NCBI GenBank assembly: GCA_900404475.1
Contig: OUQQ01000018.1
Location: 1-32,212, forward strand
DNA: 32,212 nucleotides
Origin: Spongospora subterranea
Taxonomy: Eukaryota; Endomyxa; Phytomyxea; Plasmodiophorida; Plasmodiophoridae
Reading direction: 5' to 3'
Both the position numbers and the translations under genes were made by a program. The first letter of the stretch is position 1. Every line of letters starts with the position of its first letter. Under the pieces are notes generated by a model that had not been told where the DNA came from, did no database searches, and saw only the letters and a list, made by a program, of their open reading frames with translations. Positions 1-9,343 of the stretch are shown here, piece by piece.

Positions 1-140
1 GACCGGTCATGTTACAGTACATGATCAGGAGTCCCACTGGTACTGATATCCCAAGACCGGTCATGTTACAGTACATGATCAGGAGTCCCACTGGTACTGA
101 TATCCCAAGACCGGTCATGTTACAGTACATGATCAGGAGT
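1..140. repeat. 54-bp tandem repeat, about 2.6 copies
   Basis: Two full identical 54-bp units (1-54 and 55-108) and a third that follows the unit for about 32 bases (109-140) before diverging. The array runs off the left edge, so its true length is unknown. The unit is a multiple of three and leaves an open frame that encodes an 18-residue repeat, but that frame has no other sign of being a gene. Confidence 0.95.
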
Positions 141-280
141 GATATTTTGCCCCATGACTGGACATGGTACATTAATCAGGAATCCTACCAGCGGTTTATG
201 TTGCCCCATGACTTGTCATAGGGTATACGTTGCCCCATGACTGGACATGTTACCTGACCGCAATCCTGTAGCGGAATGCG
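141..280. repeat. Degenerate repeats sharing a TTGCCCCATGACTGGACATG-like core
   Basis: After the exact 54-bp units, a core resembling ttgccccatgactggacat recurs at about 147-166, 202-220 and 230-250 with substitutions and unequal spacing. This looks like an older, decayed part of the same array. No gene is seen between here and 455. Confidence 0.7.
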
Positions 281-455
281 TTGCTGATGATGGGTTATCG
301 TGCGCCATGCCACATTAGGCCTGACTTAGCTCTTGATTTACGTTATTCTACCTATCACCATTTCATAAATTTGCTGTACTGGGTTTCTCTCTTTATCTTG
401 TTGTCTGCCCTTCGCGTATTTAATCTCAATTTCAGCACTTACCTTTTCAACAGCG

Positions 456-2077
456 ATGACCAGACAGTCTGCAGATTCATTTTCAACATGCATCGAAATC
501 GGACGGAACCGCGTCGCGCGAGGCAATCCTGGATTGCACTCTTTTCTTGAGGCTGACCGACGCTTCTTGAACTCCAGTGCTGGACAGCAGTTGGCTGACG
601 TTAATTTTGTGTTTGCCAATGAACAAGACGTTGTCATTGGTCATCGCCTCATCCTGTGCATGCGTTCGGCCTACTTTTGCTCCCTTCTTAATGTTAAGAC
701 ACAAATTATCCCTTTACGAGTCAATATTGATGCTTGCTCTCGTGCCCATTTCAAAATGGTCTTAGATTGGTTGTATTTTGGGTCATTACCTACCAAGGAG
801 TTGATAACCGTGGAAACAATCGTGTCATTATTGGCAGTATCAACGAAATTTGAGCTTGAGGAGCTTGCCCATCTCAGTCTGACTATTATGATGCATGGAA
901 TTCCACCAGACCAAAAGCCTCTGATTTCCGAAGAATGCTTGGAGAATGTTCTGCTCTGCTATGACCAAATTCACTCAAAGTCCTCCGATGTATTATTTGC
1001 TGTCCTTGTCCAGCGTTGCCTTCAGCTTGTATCAGTTAATTTCGAAGAAATCATCAACTGTAGTAGACTTCAATATTTAAGCATGTCCGCTGTAGCCTCT
1101 TTGCTATCGAGCCAGGAGCTGCATGTCCCCGAACTATTTTTGTTTCGATTTGCGGCAAAATGGTGTTCAAACAAGGTTGGTGGCAAACGGAGACACGCCG
1201 GAGAAAATATATCTGCCCAGGTACGAACTTGGAATAGCAACGGCAACTGCACAAAGCTGAAATGACTGGTCCAGGAACTGGCCAGCCCACTCTGGAAACA
1301 TATAGCCTGGGATGAGATTCCAGGAATCGCCTTGGTTAAGGAAGTTCAACCGTCTGGATTAATCAGCTCTGACGACATGACAATTCTCTACCAAGCTTTG
1401 GCGCTTTCGGGGCAATATTCAAAGTTGGCATTTTGCCGAGCGTCTTCTACACCAATTTGTTTTGAAGTAAAATTTGCGAATTTTTCTACTCTGCGCTTAC
1501 AATGGCCCATTTCAGGATGATGAGCAATTAAAGCTTTCGGAAAACAACACAATCGCTTCATCGACTTTGCTGTCCGGTGAATCCGTTCCAATTAGCTCGT
1601 TGCAGTCATTTTCAGAGGGGGTTCATTGTTTTGAGTTTCTGATAAGATCAATGTGCGATCGCCTTGTCATTGGGCTATTTGACACGGATTGTGACCACCG
1701 AAGGTTTTATATGTGCGGAATCGGTGATTGGCCCCAAGCAAAAGGTTGATTTTCACAGCCGTACGAAATTGTTTCTGAAAACGCTAATTACAGAAGTAGT
1801 GTTCGCACGAATAGACGAGCTGAATGTCAATGATATTATAACTTGCGAGTTGGAGGTCGACGCTTGTCGATGCTCGTTTTTCAAGATCTCCCCGAAATGC
1901 GCTGGAGGAAGCAATACCGTTTCTGTCCGTCAACGCCAAATTATCTCCACGTTCCATGGCATGCCGTCAGGTCCACATCGCATTTACGTCGAGTTTAGCA
2001 GCCCGGGATCAGTGCAAGTGCTAAGACACAGGCTTTTATGGCAGGGCAATGAAAGAAACCAGGTTCCGGCCGCATGA
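456..2077 (+). CDS. BTB/POZ-SPRY domain protein
   Basis: Four exons: 456-1220, 1275-1466, 1516-1744, 1794-2077, giving 489 aa. The introns are 54, 49 and 49 nt; the third uses a weak GTTGAT donor. Residues about 47-145 are a BTB/POZ fold (LADVNFVFANE..., then IGHRLILCMRSAYFCSLL), which normally mediates dimerisation and, in many proteins, binding to Cullin-3. A helical BACK-like stretch follows (FRFAAKWC at about 230). The C-terminal third resembles a SPRY-type beta-sandwich (FEFLIRSMCDRLVIGLFD; VNDIITCELEVDACRCSFF), a protein-binding module. This suggests a substrate adaptor of a Cullin-3 ubiquitin ligase, but that is inference. ATG 456 is the first methionine of the open frame; an upstream exon is possible because a TTTCAG lies at 430-435. 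The domain assignments are firmer than the exact splice sites. Confidence 0.75.
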
Positions 2078-2454
2078 GATAAATATTGTTCCTACAAAGC
2101 AGCCTGCAATGTTCAAACCATTTCGTCGTAATAGCTCGAAAACCGAATGAACTTGTTTATATTTTTGTCGGCTACAAGTGACAAATTGATGAAGATGGGA
2201 GATCCTTACGGTGATCTGTCATTCCCAACGAATTTTGTCATCTGGAGTTTCTTGTTTCTGGTCGACTGCTGCAAAAGGACTGTTCAGTCGATTACAAATC
2301 AGGATGCACCGGATATTGACTGCATGATGGCCAGGCCGCGACAGTATTCGGGACACGGACATGGCCAATCGACCGACAATCAAGGGTATTCGAGGGTATT
2401 CGCCTTGCAACGGCATAGCTGTTATTTTTGGACCAAGGGTCGTGTTCCAACATC
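2078..2454. other. Intergenic, nothing assigned
   Basis: Several overlapping open frames exist on both strands (for example 2147-2491 +), but none resembles a known family or splices convincingly into either neighbour. It probably holds the 3' end of the BTB gene and the promoter of the MORN gene. Confidence 0.5.
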
Positions 2455-3331
2455 ATGGTGGCATTCATCGCCGATATGCTTGACCATCTAGCCCCGTTAT
2501 CTAGGGCCAGGCCTATCGTGTTTGCAGTATTCACCGCTGTTGTGGCGTCGCTCATTCTCAGGAGAGCGTTACGCTTGCTCTATTCGTCACGACCGAAACC
2601 GTACTGGATTATTGGCAGTAACTCAGCCAACCCGTTAACTTGCTTTGATCTAGGAAATACGTTGGCCAGCGGGATGAAAACGGGCTCATGACTGGAAAGG
2701 GCAAACTTCCACTTTCAAATGGCGATTTTTATGAAGGTGAGTTCATTAAAGGCATGTTTCATGGAGAAGGTAAATTCACATCTGAGCTTCCAGTACGGTT
2801 TGTTTGAAATACGCCATGAAATTGACTCAGGGTTATATATGTTTAAAGACGGCAAATCATACTATCGGGGATCGTTTAAGAGTTCGATGTTCCATGGGAA
2901 AGGAGAAGAGGTCCTGGGAGTCAGAATGTGTCGCGAAATCGTGCTCTGAAATTGACATAGTTTCACAGATGTATGGGACAAGCAACTCAAAATATGTTGG
3001 ATCGTTCAAAGCGAACAGAAGAGACGGACACGGAAGAATCGATTATGGAACAGGCGGTTCTTATGTAGGAAAGTGGAAGAACGGGTTGAAACACGGCACC
3101 GGGACATTAAAATACGTCAACGGTGATAAGTTTTTTGGACATTTCGAAAACGGGTTCAAGCAAGGTGCAGGAGAATATTCTGGGCGAACATTCCGGATTG
3201 TGGGCAACTGGACCAAGAATCACGCTGATGCGGACTGCATCGTGCACGCCAAGAAGGGGTTTGATCCAAGTCACTTAATTGGTGTATCGGAAGGAGGGCC
3301 CGATCTGACTAATATTCAATACTCTCAATGA
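2455..3331 (+). CDS. MORN-repeat protein with N-terminal membrane anchor
   Basis: Exons 2455-2600, 2654-2769, 2831-2910 and 2969-3331 give 234 aa, and the phases add up exactly. The first exon encodes a hydrophobic segment of about 20 residues (PIVFAVFTAVVASLIL) followed by arginines and lysines, as expected of a membrane anchor with a cytosolic C-terminus. The rest is about seven MORN motifs (YxGxxxxGxxxGxG), for example YEGEFIKGMFHGEG, YYRGSFKSSMFHGKG and YVGKWKNGLKHGTG. MORN repeats form an elongated beta-sheet that binds lipids or partner proteins in membrane-skeleton and flagellar structures. Splicing at 2770-2830 joins two half motifs into a perfect repeat, which supports the model. The 2911-2968 intron has a poor GTCCTG donor and is the weakest join. 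The cellular role is unknown. Confidence 0.75.
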
Positions 3332-3637
3332 TCATTCTGTCTGCCGATTTGTCATCTTCAAGTTCACGTATCAATATTGAGATCAACACCATAAATTTAT
3401 GACGAACTACGTGTTCGAGATGCCTTCTGCTGACACATTGTTGGGTTGAACTGTCGGTTGCGTTGGTTTGGTAGGGGTTGATGAAGTGGTTGGGTATCTG
3501 GTAGAGTAAGTACCGGAGTGGTTGCGCTGCTGTCATGATCTCGCTGGCTGGTGTGGCCATGGCAATTGCCAGGAATATTGTTGTTGGTTAGACTGTAGTT
3601 GGGTCACAAAGCTACCTAGGTCGGAGTCTGACCCGCC
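3332..3637. promoter_or_regulatory. GT-rich spacer upstream of the TFIIIC gene
   Basis: A strongly strand-skewed stretch, about 3440-3600, is rich in G and T on the + strand (runs such as ttgggttg, ggtttggtaggggttg, gtggttgggt). There is no open frame of note on the + strand. It probably contains the 3' end of the MORN gene and the promoter and 5' UTR of the next gene. No specific factor site is recognised. Confidence 0.4.
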
Positions 3638-5447
3638 ATGCCATCCGCGCTACTGTCGTCCACGTCCAACGCGGAAGTGGAACTGACCATTGGCGAGCGG
3701 GTATTCGCCTCGATAGAAATACCTGGATCAGTGAATGATCCTGACAAGGCTATCGAGGCGTTAAACGGCAACGATAGCATCTGCAAGGCATTATCGTTAG
3801 CGGTTTCATCATTCAATGAACCGATTTCCGTTGATCCTGCTTGCCAACAAGGTCAAGGTTTGACCCTGAAACTTCGTCCCGATGACCCGTATTCCAGACC
3901 TATTGACGCCACCATCTCGCCATATTCCTGTTTTCTGTTAGAGATCAGACGTCCTCGACGTTCGCCATCTTCTGCGACAATTCAGGTTCTCGGAAGGGTC
4001 AATCATGTTGCGCGATTCGAGTTCCTTGACGATTTCCAGATCGTGCACAACAGCCGATTTCTGAAGGATATGCAGTTATTACCTCCGGTGTTCATGTCCA
4101 ATATCTCATCGCCTCGCGATTACAAGTTTCGGGATGTTCCCACTGGGATATCCAGACAAAAACGACTTCAATCGCGTCGCGATGATCACCATACTCGTTT
4201 TTCGCGTTTCGCGTTGATACCGTTTGACAGCCCCACGATTCCGATGGGTCCGGAAGAGGGTTCATTTGCGGCTTCGCCAGACGCTTTAAACGATCCTGTT
4301 ACTCGATTGCTGAAAGAGAAATTTGACGAGCGTCCACTAATTTCAAAACGCCTCTTACTGTATTCGATGCGCCTGGCGAATCAAGATCGGCGAAGTGTGA
4401 TTCGATTCGTGTATTGCGTCGCGTATCGGTTTTCGGTAAAGCAATTTCGTCACCATAATCAATNTACTCGATTGCTGAAAGAGAAATTTGACGAGCGTCC
4501 ACTAATTTCAAAACGCCTCTTACTGTATTCGATGCGCCTGGCGAATCAAGATCGGCGAAGTGTGATTCGATTCGTGTATTGCGTCGCGTATCGGTTTTCG
4601 GTAAAGCAATTTCGTCACCATAATCAATAATGTATATCAATCTCATGCGTTTTATATAGGGCGGTCCTTGGAGAGGTTTATGGTATTTCCCACACCGCGT
4701 CTACCATCATTTCAGGTTCCTAATTAGTCATCGACAATTGTTAAATAGGTGCAGATATGGATATGACCCCCGCAAAGATTCTTCTAGTCTTCCCTACCAG
4801 TGCATTGACATCCGAATTCGGGAAGAGTTCGCCACCGCTGTTGCTGCTAAACGTCGCCAACATCTCGAACTGCCTAAGACGAAGGCCGATAATCTAATTC
4901 GTAAGCGAAAACATTTCAACGGGTAGGTATTTCTTTAAATCAACGAATGCGCTTGATCTGTTAATCATTGCTGTTTAGGTTAAACCCATCTCACCCCGAC
5001 GTGACAATGGTTATAACGCCGTCCGATATTGACTTTAGCGCGCCGCCGCATCGAAGTTTCGCCATGTACCAGTTGTGCGACCTCTCTGGGCCTGATCTTC
5101 TTGCAGTGGTCAACAACGCTCGGCCGACGTCGGTTTGTCACCACCGAACGGGCTGGGCCATGAAAGAGGTCCTCGACGAAATTCGCTCGATCATGAAACA
5201 TCGAATATCGATGTGGATGTCTCTGGCTTCCACCGAGCATCACAGTTCTTCTGAGGCAGCACCATCATGGGAGCAGATTCTGCACGATTCAGCTGAGAAG
5301 CTAGCAGTAGATGCTGATGCTGTTGATAATATTTTTCCTGACGCATTCGACTTTGAGGATGAGGCAGACTTTGATCAGGATGCGCCGTTTGAATCAGATG
5401 ACATGAAGTCGTCATCGTCGCTTGATGAATTCGAAATTTTCGAATGA
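3638..5447 (+). CDS. RNA polymerase III transcription factor TFIIIC subunit 5 (tau95/Sfc1/GTF3C5 type)
   Basis: This subunit helps TFIIIC recognise box A of tRNA genes. Evidence: LKLRPDDPYSRPI, then RRPRRSP...VLGRVNHVARFEFLDDFQ, then DMQLLPPVFMSN, then LKEKFDERPLISKRLL, then the family hallmark GPWRGLW-CRYGYDPRKD...YQCIDIR, and a very acidic tail (FDFEDEADFDQD) as in family members. Exons are 3638-4600, 4660-4682, 4749-4922 and 4979-5447. Removing the artefactual 165-nt duplication at the N at 4464 leaves 487 aa in frame. The second exon is only 23 nt and encodes GGPWRGL plus part of W, inside the conserved motif. The stop lies 57 bases from the stop of the lectin gene on the other strand. 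Confidence 0.93.
4300..4628. repeat. Artefactual 164-bp duplication around an assembly gap (N at 4464)
   Basis: Bases 4300-4463 and 4465-4628 are identical. They flank a single N inside the TFIIIC coding exon. Keeping both copies would repeat 55 residues in the middle of a conserved protein, so the copies are best read as overlapping contig ends left unmerged. Confidence 0.9.
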
Positions 5448-5504
5448 CGTAATGGTTGGAGTATCGGGAAGCATTATTTATGTTTGAAAAAACTGTAATG
5501 ATTT

Positions 5505-7351
5505 TTATTGAGTACAAAATCCTTGCCATTTTAGTTGATCAGACGACAGTTTTCCGATACAGATATTATCCACCAAGTATTGCGTCAGGGATAATGAACA
5601 CGACATTCTCCCGACGCACTCATTGTCAATTGAGGTTTTGGATGAAACACTATAGCACGACTGCCCTTGTTCATTACTTGGGTAAACGATATTACGAATC
5701 GAGCCTGTGTTGCAAACAATAGATACGGTAGTTCGTGGACCTGAAACTGATGTTGATTCCGGAACGGCTACAGGAGGCAGTTGGCGAACGGGCGCTGGTG
5801 CAGGAGGTGTGGAAACCGGTAATGGTGCAGGAGGTGCGGAAACCGGTAATGGTGCAGGAGGTGTGGAAATCGGTAATGGTGCAAGTGCATTAGGCGTGTA
5901 TACCACTTCTATGGATGCTGGAACGGGTACAGGAGCAGGAACTGGCGGTGGGCGAGCAGGCGATGGTGCAGGGGCACTAGGCACGTAAACCAGCGATGGT
6001 GCAGGCGACGCATAAACCGGCGAAGGTGCCAGTGAAGGTGCAGGTGCAATAACCGGCGATGATACCGGTGCGATAGGCGGTTGAACCGGAGATGGTGCTT
6101 GGACACTTGGGGTCAAAGCCGGTGCTGGGGCAGGCGCAGCGGGAACGGCTCTATCCTGCTTCACCGATGGTCCACATGTGTACATGACCCCTAAATATTT
6201 TTTTGTTTTGCGGCAAGGATCACCAAAAACTGAGTTAGAAGCGGAAATTTCACATGTCGGTTTGCCAATGCATGCCATTTGCACCAAGACCGTGCTGTTT
6301 TCCGCATGACAGGACCCTTGTGTCATTTTGGGGTCATTTTCACTGATGTTCGGGGTACCGTATGATGCAAATAATATGGAAGCGACCGAACCAGGACAGC
6401 TCAAAGTCGCGTTCCGCCCCTCAGATACGACAGTGAATTCCGACGGGTTTTTGGAAGGAACAGGCGCCGACGGGTTTTTGGAAGGAACAGGCGCTGGTGC
6501 AGGTGCTGGAGGTTTTACAGGAGTATGTGCTTTTTGCCCATTACAGACGTAAATAACGGCCAGAAATTTTCTTTGCCAGCGGCACGGGTCGCCAAACTCT
6601 GAGTTGGAAGCAGCAACAGTACAATTGGACTTTCCAAGGCATTTCCTTTCCACCACATCCTTGCTAGTTTTTGCATTACAGGATCCATTACTCAATTCTG
6701 AATTGTTTGCGCTGATAACTGGTGTTCCGTAGGAAGCAAACCGTATGGATGCAATTGAACCTGGGCAGCTCAAGACAGCGGTCTGATTTTCAGATACCAT
6801 GGCGGAAAAATCCCGCCCAACCTTATATGTCGCCGGTTTGGGCTTGGTTGAATGGGTACTTGGTGATGAGGAGATGTTAGTATGGTTTCCTGAAGAATTC
6901 GGGTTCTGCGGCGCAGTTGTATTCAATGAGCAATGAGCTACAATAACAAGTTTTTCTCTCTGTAATGCACACGACTCATCCTATTAGACAAATTGTTAGG
7001 GCACTTTGCCAATTCATGATCGGAGATCGCTAAATTTACCTGAATGGCGAAAGTCGTCCGGTCAGCGGGAAGATAACAACTTTTTTTACCAACGCAAGAT
7101 TGAGTGGCGATTTTTACAGAATCAGGGGCATGACATTGCCCAATCTCGTAAACCCCCTCAGTAATCTTCTTGGGAGTTCCAAATGATGCGAACACGATCT
7201 CGCTGATGAAATACGTTTGATCACAGTCGATTTCCAGTGTCCCTCCGAAGCGAGCAGCGGATACATGATAGTGCTGTGCAGGGTCTAGCTCGTATGGAGA
7301 TACCAAATTTGGAATGGACAACGCCAGTAATATCGCCAAAAGAATGGCCAT
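5505..7351 (-). CDS. Secreted protein with four SUEL/rhamnose-binding lectin modules and a proline-rich spacer
   Basis: Two exons, 7351-7040 and 6980-5505, joined across a 59-nt intron with CTAAC branch and CTAATAG acceptor, give 595 aa. The start MAILLAILLALSIPNLVSP is a typical signal peptide. SUEL-type (Gal_Lectin) modules lie at about 37-121, 165-252, 286-373 and 514-595. The first three carry the family landmarks (I-x-FASYGTP or VFASFGTP, a Cys-rich middle, then DPC...KYLxVxYxC). Splicing creates the end of module 1 (DESC...KLVIVAHC). The fourth has lost the FASYG motif but keeps the cysteines. Modules 2 and 3 are linked by a duplicated APVPSKNPS, and about 375-513 is Pro-Ala-Ser-Val rich. 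Such lectins bind rhamnose or galactose on cell surfaces. Adhesion to a host, prey or cell wall is a reasonable inference but not shown. No membrane anchor is seen. Confidence 0.9.
5802..5882. repeat. Three 27-bp tandem repeats inside the lectin gene
   Basis: Near-identical 27-bp units encode, on the minus strand, a 9-residue repeat of the type APLPVSTPP. They lie in the proline-rich spacer and keep the frame, so copy-number changes would alter spacer length without breaking the protein. Confidence 0.85.
6441..6494. repeat. Two identical 27-bp direct repeats in the inter-module linker
   Basis: Two adjacent identical 27-bp units encode APVPSKNPS twice in the linker between lectin modules 2 and 3. 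The unit length matches the separate repeat set in the proline-rich spacer, although the sequence differs. Confidence 0.85.
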
Positions 7352-8098
7352 CGTTGCCTGAGGCTTTTGAGAATGCCGGGGGACTTCGGTTTAGCCGTCG
7401 GGAGTTCACGAAAACATGGTGACTCATTGTTGATCATGAGAATAATCAGCCGTTTCTAGACATCAATCTAGCATAGAACCTGCTGAATCCACATGTACAG
7501 CATAACTTCCATTTTTAAACAGTATAACGACGACAGGGCATGATAGCCTCGCTTAAAAATTAAGTTGACCGTTTTCACCCCTCCAGCGGGATATTATCAA
7601 ATGTAATCTGATAGATACCCTGATCGGCAGTCACGTAAATTTTGCCATCTTTGACCATGATTCTGTACGGATATCCAAACGAAAATNGTGCAGGGTCTAG
7701 CTCGTATGGAGATACCAAATTTGGAATGGACAACGCCAGTAATATCGCCAAAAGAATGGCCATCGTTGCCTGAGGCTTTTGAGAATGCCGGAAGACTTCG
7801 GTTTAGCCGTCGGGAGTTCACGAAAAGATGGTGACTCACTGTTGAACATGAGAATAATCAGCCGTTTCTAGACATCAATCTAGCATAGAACCTGCTGAAT
7901 CCACATGTACAGCATAACTTCCATTTTTAAACAATATAACGACGACAGGGCATGATAGCCTCGCTTAAAAATTAAGTTGACCGTTTTCACCCCTCCAGCG
8001 GGATATTATCAAATGTAATCTGATAGATACCCTGATCGGCAGTCACGTAAATTTTGCCATCTTTGACCATGATTCTGTACGGATATCCAAACGAAAAT
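7276..8098. repeat. Near-identical 411-bp copies around an assembly gap (N at 7687)
   Basis: 7276-7686 and 7688-8098 match except for six substitutions, none of which falls in the coding parts of the lectin or propeller genes. Each copy holds the lectin signal-peptide exon, the intergenic spacer and the 3' end of the propeller gene. The fragments at 7575-7686 (propeller end) and 7688-7763 (lectin start) are therefore spurious extra pieces, not pseudogenes. The true spacer between the two genes is about 220 bases. Confidence 0.88.
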
Positions 8099-9124
8099 CT
8101 GATGGGATATACTCTATAAAACGCCTGGAAACACCGGCCTTGGGACCACAGTTTAACAGTAGACGATTTTGCCATAGATATTACGACATTAGTTCGGTAG
8201 TCCCTGGATAAATTGTTTTTCCAAACGCATATTGCCACAATTGTATGACGATGAGCACGACATGACCATAATGGCTGTCGTTGTGACACATCTTCTTTGC
8301 TCGATACACTGATATCCATAGCAACAATGGACCTCCTTGCCTTACCAGCAACATAGGCAACAAGGTCGTCGCAAACATCAACAGGAGAATTCGTCCCCCA
8401 TCGTAAAAGCTGGAATTTACTTAATTTACATCCATCCCGAGTCCTATTTAAACAGTTAAACGCCAGATAACAGCAGCTATATTGTCTTACTGGCACACAA
8501 CAATATTAGGGGATGATATCTGGTTGAAACAACATGATTCCTCCGTCCATATAATTCGGGAACCGTCGAACAATATAGGAACAGCACGGCGAGGGAGAGC
8601 AACTTGAATTTTCGTTTGGCTCCAATTGATCGTATTTACAAGCCATGCGTCGAATGCGCCTGCTTTGATGACGATAATCTCATGTTCGTGATGCAACGTA
8701 TATGTGCGGATGCAGACGATGGGTTCATGTGTTTGGTCAAATAGGACAAGCCTGGGGCTTTCAATTGTCCCATCTGTAATCTTTATATCAAACACTCCGA
8801 TATCCCCGACGACGACGCACACGCGATTGTCATTCCTCAGTATTACGGCGCGTATGGCCTCTTCTGCATGACGTAGAAGTTCATCAACTTCCACGATGTT
8901 TCTATCCGAGTCTAGTTGAACACAGTTTCCTGCCAACTGCAGCTCGTTTTCAACTGGGACGACCGACACCACTTTGCCAGAGGCATACCCGACAACAAGC
9001 CGGTTGTTCCCCATACTATACGCTGTGATTGGGTTGCCTAGCTCTCTCGATTAGCGATGAAATGATGTACAGCCATGACAATACCTATTGCACATGGGGC
9101 CAAAAGTCGAACAGATATCGACAT
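7987..9124 (-). CDS. Beta-propeller (WD40-like) protein, function unknown
   Basis: Exons 9124-9085, 9037-8491 and 8443-7987 give 347 aa. Both introns are 47 nt. The N-terminus MSISVRLLAPC-AIGNPITAYSMGNNRLVVG followed by ASGKVVSV is a propeller-blade pattern. Later blades include NRVCVVVGDIGVFDIK, HTIVAICVWKNN...VVISMAKSSTVKLWSQGR and MVKDGKIYVTADQGIYQITF. The WD signatures are weak, and I recognise no named orthologue. The start is chosen because splicing at 9038-9084 joins MSISVRLLAPCAIG to NPITAY in frame and gives a natural first blade. It is transcribed away from the SART3 gene across a 219-base shared promoter region, and upstream of the lectin gene on the same strand. Confidence 0.7.
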
Positions 9125-9343
9125 TTCGTAATGAGCTTCTGAATCTTTTAACGCGAAACTAAAGATTATCAGAGAAACGCAAAGTGAAAAGTGGCCGCGC
9201 CTACGGGTACTGCGTGTTGATGCCAATGGCAGTGCAGTCTGCAGAGGCAAGTAGCGGACTGTCGAACATCAAAGTGTGTGGTAGTGGGTGGTAACGTTTG
9301 GGGTCCTGTGTAGGGTGTGGGGCCATACAGAGTCGGGGGAGTC
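9125..9343. promoter_or_regulatory. Bidirectional promoter region with a G-rich cluster
   Basis: The 219 bases separate two divergent start codons. At about 9281-9321 the + strand has four runs of three or four G (gtgggtgg, tttgggg, tagggtgtgggg), a pattern able to form a G-quadruplex. No TATA box or known factor site is obvious. Confidence 0.4.

Noticed and set aside
2737..2793. Perfect GTGAGT donor to TTCCAG acceptor inside the MORN gene
   Set aside because: Splicing there would delete YEGEFIKGMFHGEG, a perfect MORN motif, so the match is taken as coincidence.
4300..4628. Real internal duplication in the TFIIIC subunit
   Set aside because: The copies are identical, meet at an N, and would disrupt a conserved domain; the same pattern occurs at four other gaps in unrelated genes.
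5707..5988. Gly-Ala-rich frame on the + strand opposite the lectin gene
   Set aside because: It is the antisense of the proline-rich repeat region; repeats of 27 bp keep all frames open.
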